Made by a program: the position numbers and the translations under genes. This document shows, one piece after another, positions 55,894 to 63,920 of a stretch of 64,000 bases of DNA. Under the pieces are notes generated by a model. That model had not been told where the DNA came from and did not search any database. It saw nothing but the letters and a program-made list of their open reading frames with translations. Source of the DNA: Enterococcus caccae ATCC BAA-1240 (lineage in GTDB: Bacteria; Bacillota; Bacilli; Lactobacillales; Enterococcaceae); NCBI RefSeq assembly GCF_000407145.1, contig NZ_KE136473.1, positions 745,827-809,826 of the forward strand. The letters run 5' to 3'. Within the stretch, counting starts at the first letter, position 1. Each line of letters begins with the position of its first letter.

Positions 55894-56604
55894 ATGTCAT
55901 TAGAATTTAGACCAACAATTAAATCAATTAATATCGCTAGCGAGGATTTAACAAAAATAACCTTGGAAGTGAAAAACGGAACATTAGACGGTAAATATGA
56001 TGATTTACGACGATTTTCAGGAAAGACGGTAAATATCACTATTGTTCCTGAATACTACAGTTACTCAATCCCTTACGATCGTTCAACTAACTCTCCTACT
56101 CAAAGATATGTTGTTAACAACGACGGAACAATTGACTTTATAAAAGAAGAACAAACACAATTAGAACTTGACGAAAACGGAAATGTAGATCTTGAAAATC
56201 AAGACTTTATGGTTACAAAGGAAATTGTAGATGAATTCATCCTTGCAGCTAGATCTCTAGAATTTCCAGGGAGAGTTAATCCTCGAGATGTGTTGCACCG
56301 TTTGAATGACGGAGAGTCAGCAGCTGATATCGCTGAAGACTACGAAATTTCAGAAATTAATCTTATTAACGGTATGGAAAACGCTAGAGCTTATTACGCT
56401 CCATATGCCGACGCTTGGAACAAGAAGCGAAATGAAGTCGTATTTGAAGAAAAAACAGAGGTTTCAGACGAAGAAGAAACAGCAGAGGATAATTACTCAT
56501 CGGAAGAGCAAAACGTCACAGAGGACGAATCAGAGGGTGAAAACGAACAGTCAGAAATCGTGACAGAAGATGACGACGAAGACGGAGAAGTTGATCCGTA
56601 TTGA
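55894..56604 (+). CDS. phage protein with acidic tail
   Basis: 236 residues, AAGGAA before the ATG. A beta-rich front, a helix-turn-helix-like centre (RDVLHRLNDGESAADIAEDYEISEI), and about 50 strongly acidic residues at the end. Possibly a single-strand-binding-like or DNA-mimic protein; not recognised. Confidence 0.5.
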   Translation: MSLEFRPTIKSINIASEDLTKITLEVKNGTLDGKYDDLRRFSGKTVNITIVPEYYSYSIPYDRSTNSPTQRYVVNNDGTIDFIKEEQTQLELDENGNVDLENQDFMVTKEIVDEFILAARSLEFPGRVNPRDVLHRLNDGESAADIAEDYEISEINLINGMENARAYYAPYADAWNKKRNEVVFEEKTEVSDEEETAEDNYSSEEQNVTEDESEGENEQSEIVTEDDDEDGEVDPY

Positions 56605-56789
56605 GCAAGATAATCATTCTTGAAGATCAGAAATTCGATTGGACGCAGAAAGAAATTGATCAAGCTATTGGACTGTTCAATAGTGGAACAAAGCCAACAA
56701 AAGTTGCAGAAATTATGAACGAGAAGGTCATTGATATTGGCCTTCTGTTCATTCATCTTGCTGACAAAGGAAAAATACAACAGAGGTGA
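56601..56789 (+). CDS. small helix-turn-helix-like protein
   Basis: TTG start overlapping the previous stop; 62 residues. EIDQAIGLFNSGTKPTKVAEIMNEKVIDIGLLFIHL looks like a helix-turn-helix. Unknown role. Confidence 0.5.
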   Translation: MSKIIILEDQKFDWTQKEIDQAIGLFNSGTKPTKVAEIMNEKVIDIGLLFIHLADKGKIQQR

Positions 56790-56794
56790 ATGAA

Positions 56795-57019
56795 GTGGAT
56801 AAAAAATACTATGAGTTTCCAATAATTGAAACAGACGACGATCGTCAGTTGCTTTACAAAGTCGGCGACCATTTGGAGGTGTTATGGGAATCAAACAACG
56901 AAGGGTACTGGAATCCTTATTTTACAGAAGAAGAGCTATTTCATCTTGACTGGCATTTTAGAGTTTTCCAGAGAGAAGTAGTTGATCCTGAATTTTGTGA
57001 TGGTGAACCGAATGAATAA
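56795..57019 (+). CDS. hypothetical phage protein, 74 residues
   Basis: GTG 56795 with AGAGGTG six bases away. Acidic, Trp/Tyr-rich. Unknown. Confidence 0.45.
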   Translation: MDKKYYEFPIIETDDDRQLLYKVGDHLEVLWESNNEGYWNPYFTEEELFHLDWHFRVFQREVVDPEFCDGEPNE

Positions 57020-57374
57020 AAGAATCTTGTGGAAGAAAATTAAAAAACGCGGAGCGATATTACCAAGTAATGCACGATCAATCATGAGGGATGCAGGGAA
57101 TCTGTATCGAATTAATGATGAAGGTGAATTGACTGACGAAAGCGTAGGTACTATGCCTAATACGTATTTATTTAACGGATGTACTCCTTATTATTCTTTT
57201 TCTGCTTCATATCCGACTGGTAGCAAGAAGGATCCATATGTATTTAGCTATTTTCAATTTGATGAAGATGAAGGGTGCAGTGATGAATGGATGGGGGAAG
57301 AAATTCGAAACCCACTAGAGTGGCAGACTGAAAACGAATTCCTTGAAAAGATTGGAGAGAAGCCGAATGAATAA
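57012..57374 (+). CDS. hypothetical phage protein, 120 residues
   Basis: Begins MNKRILWKKIKKRG; overlaps its neighbours by eight bases at each end. Not recognised. Confidence 0.45.
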   Translation: MNKRILWKKIKKRGAILPSNARSIMRDAGNLYRINDEGELTDESVGTMPNTYLFNGCTPYYSFSASYPTGSKKDPYVFSYFQFDEDEGCSDEWMGEEIRNPLEWQTENEFLEKIGEKPNE

Positions 57375-57789
57375 GCCGAAGTTTAGAGCGTGGAAGAAAA
57401 TACGTATCCAAGAAATGTTTAACGATGTAGTCAGAATTGATTGGTTGAACAATAAAATAGCAATTAAATATCCGAATCCAGGAGGCAATACTTTTAGGAT
57501 CGATGAGGAAAGCTTAGATAATGTCATCCTCATGCAATACACAGGACTAAAAGACAAGAATGGTGTGGAGATTTGCGAGGGGGATATCCTCAGGAAAAAA
57601 TATAAATCAATTAATTATAGCAACGTGGAACATACAATTGAGTATGCTGTTTTCCGAGATAACACAGGTGCTTGGAGGGTAAAAAATCCGAATAAAACAT
57701 TAACTAATTTACTGCAGATAAGAAAAGCAGTAGAAGTAATCGGTAACATTCACGCAAATCCAGAATTACTAAACGAGGTGGAGAAATGA
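57367..57789 (+). CDS. YopX-family phage protein
   Basis: 140 residues from MNKPKFRAWKK. MQYTGLKDKNGVEICEGDIL and the C-terminal VIGNIHANPELL are the standard YopX motifs. Function unknown, but common in Gram-positive siphophages. Confidence 0.85.
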   Translation: MNKPKFRAWKKIRIQEMFNDVVRIDWLNNKIAIKYPNPGGNTFRIDEESLDNVILMQYTGLKDKNGVEICEGDILRKKYKSINYSNVEHTIEYAVFRDNTGAWRVKNPNKTLTNLLQIRKAVEVIGNIHANPELLNEVEK

Positions 57790-57974
57790 AATATATCATC
57801 ACTACAGACAATAAAGAGCAAGGCTGGCTAGATGCATTTAATAGCTATTGCAAATCAAATTACAAAATGGAACAAACAATTGAGGAGCAAGAAGTTCCTG
57901 AAATAAAAATAAAGATTGACGAGTTTAACAATGCTGTCGCATGTGGACCAGCGATCGAATTAAACGAGGCGTAG
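57786..57974 (+). CDS. hypothetical phage protein, 62 residues
   Basis: Four-base overlap with the YopX gene. Begins MKYIITTDNKEQGWLD. Unknown. Confidence 0.45.
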   Translation: MKYIITTDNKEQGWLDAFNSYCKSNYKMEQTIEEQEVPEIKIKIDEFNNAVACGPAIELNEA

Positions 57975-57977
57975 TAT

Positions 57978-58157
57978 ATGCATGAAGATTGTTGCATACC
58001 AATTTGTCCAGATTGCGATGAAGAGCTAGAACGCCTTTACTATTGCGTAGATTGCAATAAAGAATGGACGCAAAAAGAATTGGATGATCATCAAGAAAGA
58101 GAAAACGAAGCATACGTGGAATGGTGTAAAGAACAACATCCAGAATGGTTTGAATAA
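57978..58157 (+). CDS. small zinc-finger-like protein, 59 residues
   Basis: Cys pairs CPDC and CVDC suggest a zinc ribbon; the rest is acidic and helical. No strong ribosome site (likely coupled). Confidence 0.45.
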   Translation: MHEDCCIPICPDCDEELERLYYCVDCNKEWTQKELDDHQERENEAYVEWCKEQHPEWFE

Positions 58158-58171
58158 GGAGGACACAACGT

Positions 58172-58951
58172 ATGAAAATTGAGGAATTGATAGAGAAGTA
58201 CGAAAAAGAAATCCATAATTACGAGAAATATATTGATGGTCAATGGGCATGTGAAATTGATCGTATCAGCGGCATGAAGATAGCTGTCGAAGTCTTAAAA
58301 GACATGGTAAAAGAACTACAACAACTCAAATCATCACTACCAACCCAACAGGACAAGGTTGTGGTGCCAGAGTTTATCAAAAGCACTATGGAGCAATACG
58401 GCTCATTGCAAGAAATGCTGACGGAGGAGTACTACAGCGACTGCACAGATGAGATTGACGATGACACAGTCGAATGTTGGATTGATGATAATTTTGATCT
58501 GTTATGTCGCGCTTGGTTGAATAAATCTGATAATAAACTTAAGTTGCAATTTCCGCAGGCGATTGTTGATTGGTTAGGGACACCATTAGAAGATGATCAC
58601 GATGAATTATTGTCTTATATAATGCGTTATTACTGGAATGAAGATTCTGCGTATGATGACACAATCCCTAGTGAGGTTGGAGAATATTTAGCGGAAAGTC
58701 TAAGCAATGTTGTTAAGTTGTTGAGAGCTGTCGAAGGTGAGCCTTATACTGCGGCAAAAGAGCCATTGTATTATGTCAGAGTTGGTGAACTAGCTTTTGT
58801 CGATTGGGAAGATAGTATGTTGGCTAAAATGACGACAATGGATAGTCCAGGTTGGGTAAACGAAGCCAATCATTTTACTACAAAAGATGGAGCAGATAAT
58901 ATCGCAAGGATTGTAGGCGGCGAAGTTGTACCAGTAGAGGAGGACGAATAA
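58172..58951 (+). CDS. DUF1642-type phage protein
   Basis: 259 residues, AAGGAGG before the ATG. An N-terminal coiled coil (IEELIEKYEKEIHNYEKYI), a helical centre, and a C-terminal half with YYVRVGELAFVDW and HFTTKDGADNIARIVGG, as in DUF1642 proteins. Unknown function. Confidence 0.6.
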   Translation: MKIEELIEKYEKEIHNYEKYIDGQWACEIDRISGMKIAVEVLKDMVKELQQLKSSLPTQQDKVVVPEFIKSTMEQYGSLQEMLTEEYYSDCTDEIDDDTVECWIDDNFDLLCRAWLNKSDNKLKLQFPQAIVDWLGTPLEDDHDELLSYIMRYYWNEDSAYDDTIPSEVGEYLAESLSNVVKLLRAVEGEPYTAAKEPLYYVRVGELAFVDWEDSMLAKMTTMDSPGWVNEANHFTTKDGADNIARIVGGEVVPVEEDE

Positions 58952-59176
58952 ATGGCAAAGTATAGATGTATTGATAATTTTAGTGTACCGTTCCTTGAAG
59001 ATTTCGAAGGAAACGAAGTAGAGGGAAAGGAGCTGTCTGTTGAAAAAGACAGTATTTGGGAAGGTGTAATTATTCATGGAGATTCAGAAGTATTTCTTCA
59101 ACAGGAAAATGGCAATTGGCTAGACATCAGCAGTGAACTGTTTGAACTGATGTTTGAGAGGGAGGAATTACAATGA
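58952..59176 (+). CDS. hypothetical phage protein, 74 residues
   Basis: AGGAGG before the ATG. Beta-rich, SH3-like pattern (KYRCIDNFSVPF, IWEGVIIHGDS). Unknown. Confidence 0.5.
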   Translation: MAKYRCIDNFSVPFLEDFEGNEVEGKELSVEKDSIWEGVIIHGDSEVFLQQENGNWLDISSELFELMFEREELQ

Positions 59177-59736
59177 CAGAGAAAACAGAGCTGCTAAAAC
59201 GTTGGGCAATAACGACGGCTGAAACTTATCCAGAATTATGGTCTGAGGATGATGAAAAGCTATATCAGTCCATTTTATCATCCTCAGACCACCAACCAAC
59301 GTTTGCGGTCGGGGAGTATTATTATAGCTATTACGTATCGGAAAGTTTTTTTAAAGTTACAGGATTCCGAGAAAACTTTGCGGAAATCAAGGAATACAAC
59401 AAAACATTAGAAAAAGTATCAGAAACAGAATTTAAATTAGGGTCACCTTTCGGAAATGAAGCAGCACCAGCCACCGCCGAACAGATAGCAACGTTTAAAC
59501 GTGCAGAATACTTTGCCAGTAAAGGACGTAAGTTGGATGAGTTTCGGGTGGGGGATATGTGCGCGTTTGAAAATCAGGCAGCATTAGTCACCGAGGTAGG
59601 AGAGGACACCATCTATTTTTATTTAGCTGATTATGGTTCTGATTATGTTGATATTGATAATGAACTTACGTTAAAACTCATCCAAACAGCCGAAGAACTG
59701 CAGGAGGTAGGGGATGGCGAAGACAGAGAAAACTAA
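59173..59736 (+). CDS. hypothetical phage protein, 187 residues
   Basis: Four-base overlap. Two beta-rich halves joined by EQIATFKRAEYFASKGRKLDEF. No known domain. Confidence 0.45.
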   Translation: MTEKTELLKRWAITTAETYPELWSEDDEKLYQSILSSSDHQPTFAVGEYYYSYYVSESFFKVTGFRENFAEIKEYNKTLEKVSETEFKLGSPFGNEAAPATAEQIATFKRAEYFASKGRKLDEFRVGDMCAFENQAALVTEVGEDTIYFYLADYGSDYVDIDNELTLKLIQTAEELQEVGDGEDREN

Positions 59737-60238
59737 GCAAATAGAAGCTGTCCTCTGGAAGGAAAATAACAAACAGGGAATATTTGGATGTTTCGAAGTG
59801 ACGATCGGTTGGGGCGGTCAAGAAATAGTTGATTTTATTACCTACAAAACAAACGGAGAGTTTCGCTGTTATGAAATAAAGGTCAGCAAGGCTGATTTTA
59901 AAAGCAAAGCCAAATTATCTTTCCACGGCGATTTTAACTATTATGTAATGCCAAGTGAATTGTACGAAGAATTAAAAATTGATGCTAAAAAAGAAGTAGA
60001 AAATGTTAAATACTACACGGAAAAAGAGAAAATCGAGCTTTTTGATACTCGTTTGAAAAATCAAAACCTCGGATTAATCACTATCTCACCACTAGGATAT
60101 ATGCGTACAGTGATTAAACCCAAGCGAAAATACCCTGATTTGTCGGTAAGAATGACACTTTTACAAAGTATGTTGCGGTCGTCGAATCGAGAAATAGAAA
60201 AGTTTTATAAAGTTCCTGGTCATGGATATTGGGAATAG
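59714..60238 (+). CDS. MmcB-like predicted nuclease
   Basis: 174 residues. DFITYKTNGEFRCYEIKVSKADFKS shows the D...ExK active-site pattern of PD-(D/E)XK enzymes, as in MmcB-like phage proteins. Overlaps the previous gene by 23 bases. Confidence 0.6.
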   Translation: MAKTEKTKQIEAVLWKENNKQGIFGCFEVTIGWGGQEIVDFITYKTNGEFRCYEIKVSKADFKSKAKLSFHGDFNYYVMPSELYEELKIDAKKEVENVKYYTEKEKIELFDTRLKNQNLGLITISPLGYMRTVIKPKRKYPDLSVRMTLLQSMLRSSNREIEKFYKVPGHGYWE

Positions 60239-60254
60239 AAAGGGATGAGTAGGG

Positions 60255-60473
60255 ATGGAGCAGGCATACGGATACACTCAGATGCGAATCAATTATATAA
60301 AAGATCATGCTAAGACCATATACGAGCAGACTGTGCAACTCGAAAATACGTGGCATAATCGGAATAATTTTAATACAGATGATGAAACGATTAATAAATA
60401 TTTTGAGAATCAGCGTAAACAGATTGAGGAAAATATTAAATATTTAAATAGTTATTTGGAGCCAAGAGATTAA
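60255..60473 (+). CDS. hypothetical phage protein, 72 residues
   Basis: Helical and charged (MEQAYGYTQMRINYIKDHAK...). Unknown. Confidence 0.45.
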   Translation: MEQAYGYTQMRINYIKDHAKTIYEQTVQLENTWHNRNNFNTDDETINKYFENQRKQIEENIKYLNSYLEPRD

Positions 60474-60479
60474 CCCAAG

Positions 60480-60528
60480 AAAGGAGCGGAGGTTTGTCGG
60501 CCGACACTAAAAAGCTTTTTACTCCTTT
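60480..60528 (+). promoter_or_regulatory. nested hairpin before the 60539 gene
   Basis: AAAGGAG (60480-60486) pairs with CTCCTTT (60522-60528); inside lie the palindromes TGTCGGCCGACA (60495-60506) and AAAAAGCTTTTT. The only good ribosome-site-like bases of this gap are inside the stem, and the next gene has none at normal distance. Confidence 0.55.
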
Positions 60529-60538
60529 GTGACAAGAA

Positions 60539-60865
60539 ATGAATTTATTAGAAGAGACAACAAAAAAGTTAGAAGAAAACGGTCACTCATTAAGTGACAT
60601 CGTTTGGGTAGGGTGTCCAGATTTTAAAATGAATCTTGAACAATTCTTTATCTTAGCAAACAAAGCATATGACAATGGATATGGTGGTGAAGAAACCGCA
60701 ACAGATTTATTGGTTGTGGGTGAAGATTGGTGGTTAGAAAGACACGAGTATGACGGAGCTGAGTGGTGGGAATATAAAAAAATACCAACAGAACCAGATA
60801 CAATCGAACTAACTGAGTCTTTGTTTACAGGGTGGATGGGTCTGAGGAAAGCGGGTGATCACTAA
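60539..60865 (+). CDS. hypothetical phage protein, 108 residues
   Basis: Begins MNLLEETTKKLEENGHSL; Trp-rich centre (DWWLERHEYDGAEWWEY). No ribosome site in the ten bases before the ATG. Unknown. Confidence 0.5.
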   Translation: MNLLEETTKKLEENGHSLSDIVWVGCPDFKMNLEQFFILANKAYDNGYGGEETATDLLVVGEDWWLERHEYDGAEWWEYKKIPTEPDTIELTESLFTGWMGLRKAGDH

Positions 60866-61035
60866 TGTATGCAATATACAAAGGTGATGACCTAATCGCC
60901 ACAGGAACAAAACAAGAATGCGCTGAGGCGCTAAACGTTAAACAGTCAACGATTGAGTTTTGGGCAACACCTAGCAATGTAAAGCGTGACAAAGGCAAGA
61001 GGACGGTTGCTGTTAGATTGGATGGTGATAGCTGA
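60865..61035 (+). CDS. small helix-turn-helix-like protein, 56 residues
   Basis: Begins MYAIYKGDDLIATGTKQEC and has the AEALNVKQSTIEFWATP pattern of phage DNA-binding proteins. Overlaps both neighbours by one base. Confidence 0.5.
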   Translation: MYAIYKGDDLIATGTKQECAEALNVKQSTIEFWATPSNVKRDKGKRTVAVRLDGDS

Positions 61036-61553
61036 TGGATATGAGAAGAACTTGGGCGATGCCTAATAAAAATACTTTTACAATAAAACCGATTAATGAT
61101 TTGTTAAATAAATACATTAGTCAAGAAATGACTGTGATTGATCCTTTCGCAAACGATTCTAAGTGGGGAACAATTACGAATGACCTTAACCCAGAGTTTG
61201 ATACTACTCATCACATGGACGCTTTAGACTTTTTGAAAATGATCGATTCGGAAACGGCCGATATAGTGCTTTATGATCCACCGTATTCCGTTAGACAAGT
61301 ATCTGAGTCATACAAAGGTTTTGGGTACGAGGTAACACAAGAACATACGCAAGCATCATGGAGAGCGAGGCATCTTGATGAAATAGGTCGTATCTTAAAA
61401 CCTGATGGAATAGCTCTTTGTTTTGGGTGGAATTCTAACGGAGTTGGCAAAAAAAGAAATATGGAATTGGTCGAGTTACTTGTAGTACCTCATGGTGGTA
61501 GTAAGCACGATACTTTAGTAACCGTCGAGGTCAAGAAAGCAGGTGATAGCTGA
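61035..61553 (+). CDS. phage DNA methyltransferase (DPPY type)
   Basis: 172 residues. VIDPFANDSKWG acts as motif I-like, and VLYDPPYSVRQV is the catalytic DPPY of adenine-N6 (or cytosine-N4) methylases. No restriction enzyme is adjacent, so it probably protects phage DNA or regulates. Confidence 0.8.
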   Translation: MDMRRTWAMPNKNTFTIKPINDLLNKYISQEMTVIDPFANDSKWGTITNDLNPEFDTTHHMDALDFLKMIDSETADIVLYDPPYSVRQVSESYKGFGYEVTQEHTQASWRARHLDEIGRILKPDGIALCFGWNSNGVGKKRNMELVELLVVPHGGSKHDTLVTVEVKKAGDS

Positions 61554-61765
61554 TGTGTGAGTATTGCATAAGAGGCAAAGCAATCGTTAAAGGAATTGAG
61601 CCTACGCCTTTTGGAGATCATGAGCAAGAGATATCAATATACAAATATTTGCTAGTATCTAGAGTGACATATCACGGTACAAGAGCGGTGCCGATAAAAT
61701 ACTGTCCAATGTGTGGCAGAAAGCTAGAGGAGGTAGACGATGTCCAACCAAATCAAAGTCGTTAA
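61553..61765 (+). CDS. small zinc-binding protein
   Basis: 70 residues with an N-terminal CEYC and a C-terminal CPMCGRKL, a split zinc ribbon. Common phage type of unknown role. Confidence 0.55.
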   Translation: MCEYCIRGKAIVKGIEPTPFGDHEQEISIYKYLLVSRVTYHGTRAVPIKYCPMCGRKLEEVDDVQPNQSR

Positions 61766-62021
61766 AAATGCCGAAGTAAAAGTATTCGACAATCAACAGC
61801 AAGCGGCAGACTTTTTAGGAGTGACTAAGCAAGCAGTTAGCAAAGCAATGCGTAAAGGGCATGAGTGCCAAGGAGCTAGGTTATCAGTACTCTATTATAA
61901 ATGTGCTTATACTGACAAATCAAAGTGCCTAATTATTGACGGCAAGCTCATTGGATCGTATGACAAGATACAACGTAAAAATGGCAATGTGTTTTTAACT
62001 GGATTTGTTGCCAATGACTAA
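61740..62021 (+). CDS. phage DNA-binding protein
   Basis: 93 residues; NQQQAADFLGVTKQAVSKAMRKG is a helix-turn-helix. Overlaps the previous gene by 26 bases. Confidence 0.55.
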   Translation: MSNQIKVVKNAEVKVFDNQQQAADFLGVTKQAVSKAMRKGHECQGARLSVLYYKCAYTDKSKCLIIDGKLIGSYDKIQRKNGNVFLTGFVAND

Positions 62022-62145
62022 ACGCAACGGCACCATGAGCAGGCGTTTGGCGGACTATTTAAATAATATGGGAGGGGTAGCGGATGGGAAAAACAAAGTC
62101 GAAAATCAAGAAGAAAAAACGCAGACTGGAACAAAAAGCAATTAA
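62014..62145 (+). CDS. small phage protein, 43 residues
   Basis: Begins MTKRNGTMSRRLADYLNNM; overlaps the gene at 62084 in another frame. Which of the two is real, or both, is open. Confidence 0.35.
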   Translation: MTKRNGTMSRRLADYLNNMGGVADGKNKVENQEEKTQTGTKSN

Positions 62146-62173
62146 TAACGGAACTGAAAAAAAGCGTAAATAA
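62084..62173 (+). CDS. very basic 29-residue protein
   Basis: GGGAGGGG eight bases before the ATG. Begins MGKTKSKIKKKKRRLEQ; half of its residues are Lys/Arg. Could bind nucleic acid. Confidence 0.45.
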   Translation: MGKTKSKIKKKKRRLEQKAINNGTEKKRK

Positions 62174-62236
62174 AAAAAGCCGAGATTCCTCTCAGCCCGA
62201 CAGCTTATTATATCATAACAGGAGGAATCAAGGAAA

Positions 62237-62704
62237 ATGGTGCTTTTTGATGTTAGTAGATACGAAATGCCGGATCAAAAGGACGTGGATATGGATCGAA
62301 CAAGGCATAATATGGGAGTATTCCTTTCAGCTTATCTTTCCGCGCGTTGCAGGGTGGGACAACCAAGAGAACCAAAAGTTACAGCAAGTTTCTCTTTGAT
62401 TCCTCCTTCAACCGTTGACAGTGGTCCAGAAGCTGAACAGATTTTGATACAACAAGAAGAAGCTAAAGAAGAATTTGAGTATTTACACAAGTTGTTTGTA
62501 AGAGGTTATGCGACAATCCAGCATCCTTTTAAACCAGATATTACAGAGCGAAGAAAGAAAATATTTTACGATCGGTATATCAGTGGTCATTCAGTATATG
62601 TAACAGCAGAAAGAAGTAATATCAGTGAGGATCTAGTTTCTCAAGAGTCATCAAAAGCTATGATTCAATTCGCTTCGGCATTGGAGCTAGTAAAATTCCG
62701 CTAA
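62237..62704 (+). CDS. ArpU-family late transcription regulator
   Basis: 155 residues, AGGAGG before the ATG. ERRKKIFYDRYISGHSVYVTAERSNISEDLVSQESSKAMIQFA is the sigma-region-4-like end typical of ArpU/RinA-type phage regulators, which turn on the packaging and lysis genes. It is the last early gene. Confidence 0.8.
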   Translation: MVLFDVSRYEMPDQKDVDMDRTRHNMGVFLSAYLSARCRVGQPREPKVTASFSLIPPSTVDSGPEAEQILIQQEEAKEEFEYLHKLFVRGYATIQHPFKPDITERRKKIFYDRYISGHSVYVTAERSNISEDLVSQESSKAMIQFASALELVKFR

Positions 62705-62787
62705 AAATCGGGTTCTTGTCGGTGCTTTATACTGAAAAGATACTGACAACATGCTGATTATCCATTGTATTATGATAGTGTCGAAAG

Positions 62788-62852
62788 ATAAGGAAAGAGA
62801 TCAGCAAACACAATTACACGATTAGTCGGTGACCTCCTTTCTTTATTTTTTT
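62788..62852 (+). terminator. hairpin after the ArpU-like gene
   Basis: ATAAGGAAAGAG faces CTCCTTTCTTTAT, followed by Ts. 62705-62787 holds promoter-like AT-rich boxes but no gene. Confidence 0.55.
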
Positions 62853-62933
62853 GGACAAACAGTTGATGGAGAGACTAAGAATAGACTACTCACATAGTGC
62901 CATTCTTATATCATGCCGTTAACTAAGAGGATT

Positions 62934-62977
62934 CACTCACAGGTAAATACCTAGTTTACAGCCTGTGGGTGTTTTTT
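62934..62977 (+). terminator. second hairpin terminator
   Basis: CACTCACAGG...CCTGTGGGTG followed by six Ts. 62853-62933 shows no gene. Confidence 0.75.
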
Positions 62978-63032
62978 AAAGACAGATATTATTGCTGGAG
63001 TGAAAAGAACAAATCATTGTGAGGACTTCGTA

Positions 63033-63188
63033 ATGGTCGAATTCACCGATGGAACAGTTCGATCATTTTCTGCAGGTGAAGTTGATAATTCATTTGATGC
63101 TGATGTAGCAGAAGAGTTTAAAGAATATATTATCTCGCAAATTTGGTTATTAAACGACGAAGGCAAAACACTGAGACAACTAATTTAA
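63033..63188 (+). CDS. small phage protein, 51 residues
   Basis: ATG 63033 with GTGAGGAC is preferred over GTG 63000. Begins MVEFTDGTVRSFSAGEVDN; acidic. Unknown. Confidence 0.45.
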   Translation: MVEFTDGTVRSFSAGEVDNSFDADVAEEFKEYIISQIWLLNDEGKTLRQLI

Positions 63189-63306
63189 TATCCTGGTGCA
63201 TTGCACCTATATAGTCATCGCTTATGCGGTGGCTTTTTATATTATAATATTTCTTTTTATTTGTCTTTGTGATAGAATTAATATTCATAAAGAAAGGAGT
63301 GTTTTT

Positions 63307-63819
63307 ATGTTTAAAAAAAGTTTATTAATTGGAAGTTGTTTGGTAGTTGTAGGGATGTTCGGGATAGCTAATGCAGCAGAAGCGGAAGAACAAGCGCCAG
63401 AAGCGTTAAGTTTTTCGGTTACACGAGCGTTACCGCTTATTAAAGAAGCAGAACTTAAATCAGGACAGTTTGTTGAGTTTAATGTTGGCGGATTTTCTAG
63501 TGAACAACTAGCTTCGAAGTTCAAAGTGAAATTTAAACTTGACACTTGCGAACCTGAAACGATTGTCGTTGACAGGTTTGGTTACTATGATGGGCATATG
63601 CGTCGATTTAGCTCTTTTGTGGAATATGGTACTCATGGAACTATTATTTTTTCTGTAAATGATGATTTCCCAGGAGGGACAAATCATTTGGGAAATGAAC
63701 GAATTAGGGTGATGAATGCATCGGCAACAACACTAAAAATAAAAGTAGGATTAACTTCGGGAATTCATGTGAAATCTCAGGAAGTCATTGACTACAGCGA
63801 CATTGATTTTAATTTATAA
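63307..63819 (+). CDS. secreted protein of unknown function (moron)
   Basis: AAAGGAG before ATG 63307; 170 residues. Clear Sec signal peptide (MFKKSLLIGSCLVVVGMFGI, cleavage expected after ANA). The mature part is beta-rich with one Cys. It has flanking terminators and lies between the late regulator and the packaging genes, a usual place for lysogenic-conversion genes. Confidence 0.65.
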   Translation: MFKKSLLIGSCLVVVGMFGIANAAEAEEQAPEALSFSVTRALPLIKEAELKSGQFVEFNVGGFSSEQLASKFKVKFKLDTCEPETIVVDRFGYYDGHMRRFSSFVEYGTHGTIIFSVNDDFPGGTNHLGNERIRVMNASATTLKIKVGLTSGIHVKSQEVIDYSDIDFNL

Positions 63820-63826
63820 AACAAAC

Positions 63827-63857
63827 AAGGAGACAGCTTAATGGCTATCTCCTTTTC
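63827..63857 (+). terminator. terminator of the secreted-protein gene
   Basis: AAGGAGACAGC...GCTATCTCCTT followed by TTCTT; one mismatch in the stem. Confidence 0.75.
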
Positions 63858-63920
63858 TTGTGCTTTGGTTTATACTGCTTATCCATATGAGGGTGATAGA
63901 TATCATGCAGTATTTTAACC

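Noticed and set aside
61035-61553. Complete restriction-modification system
   Set aside because: Only a DPPY methylase is seen; no endonuclease gene lies beside it.
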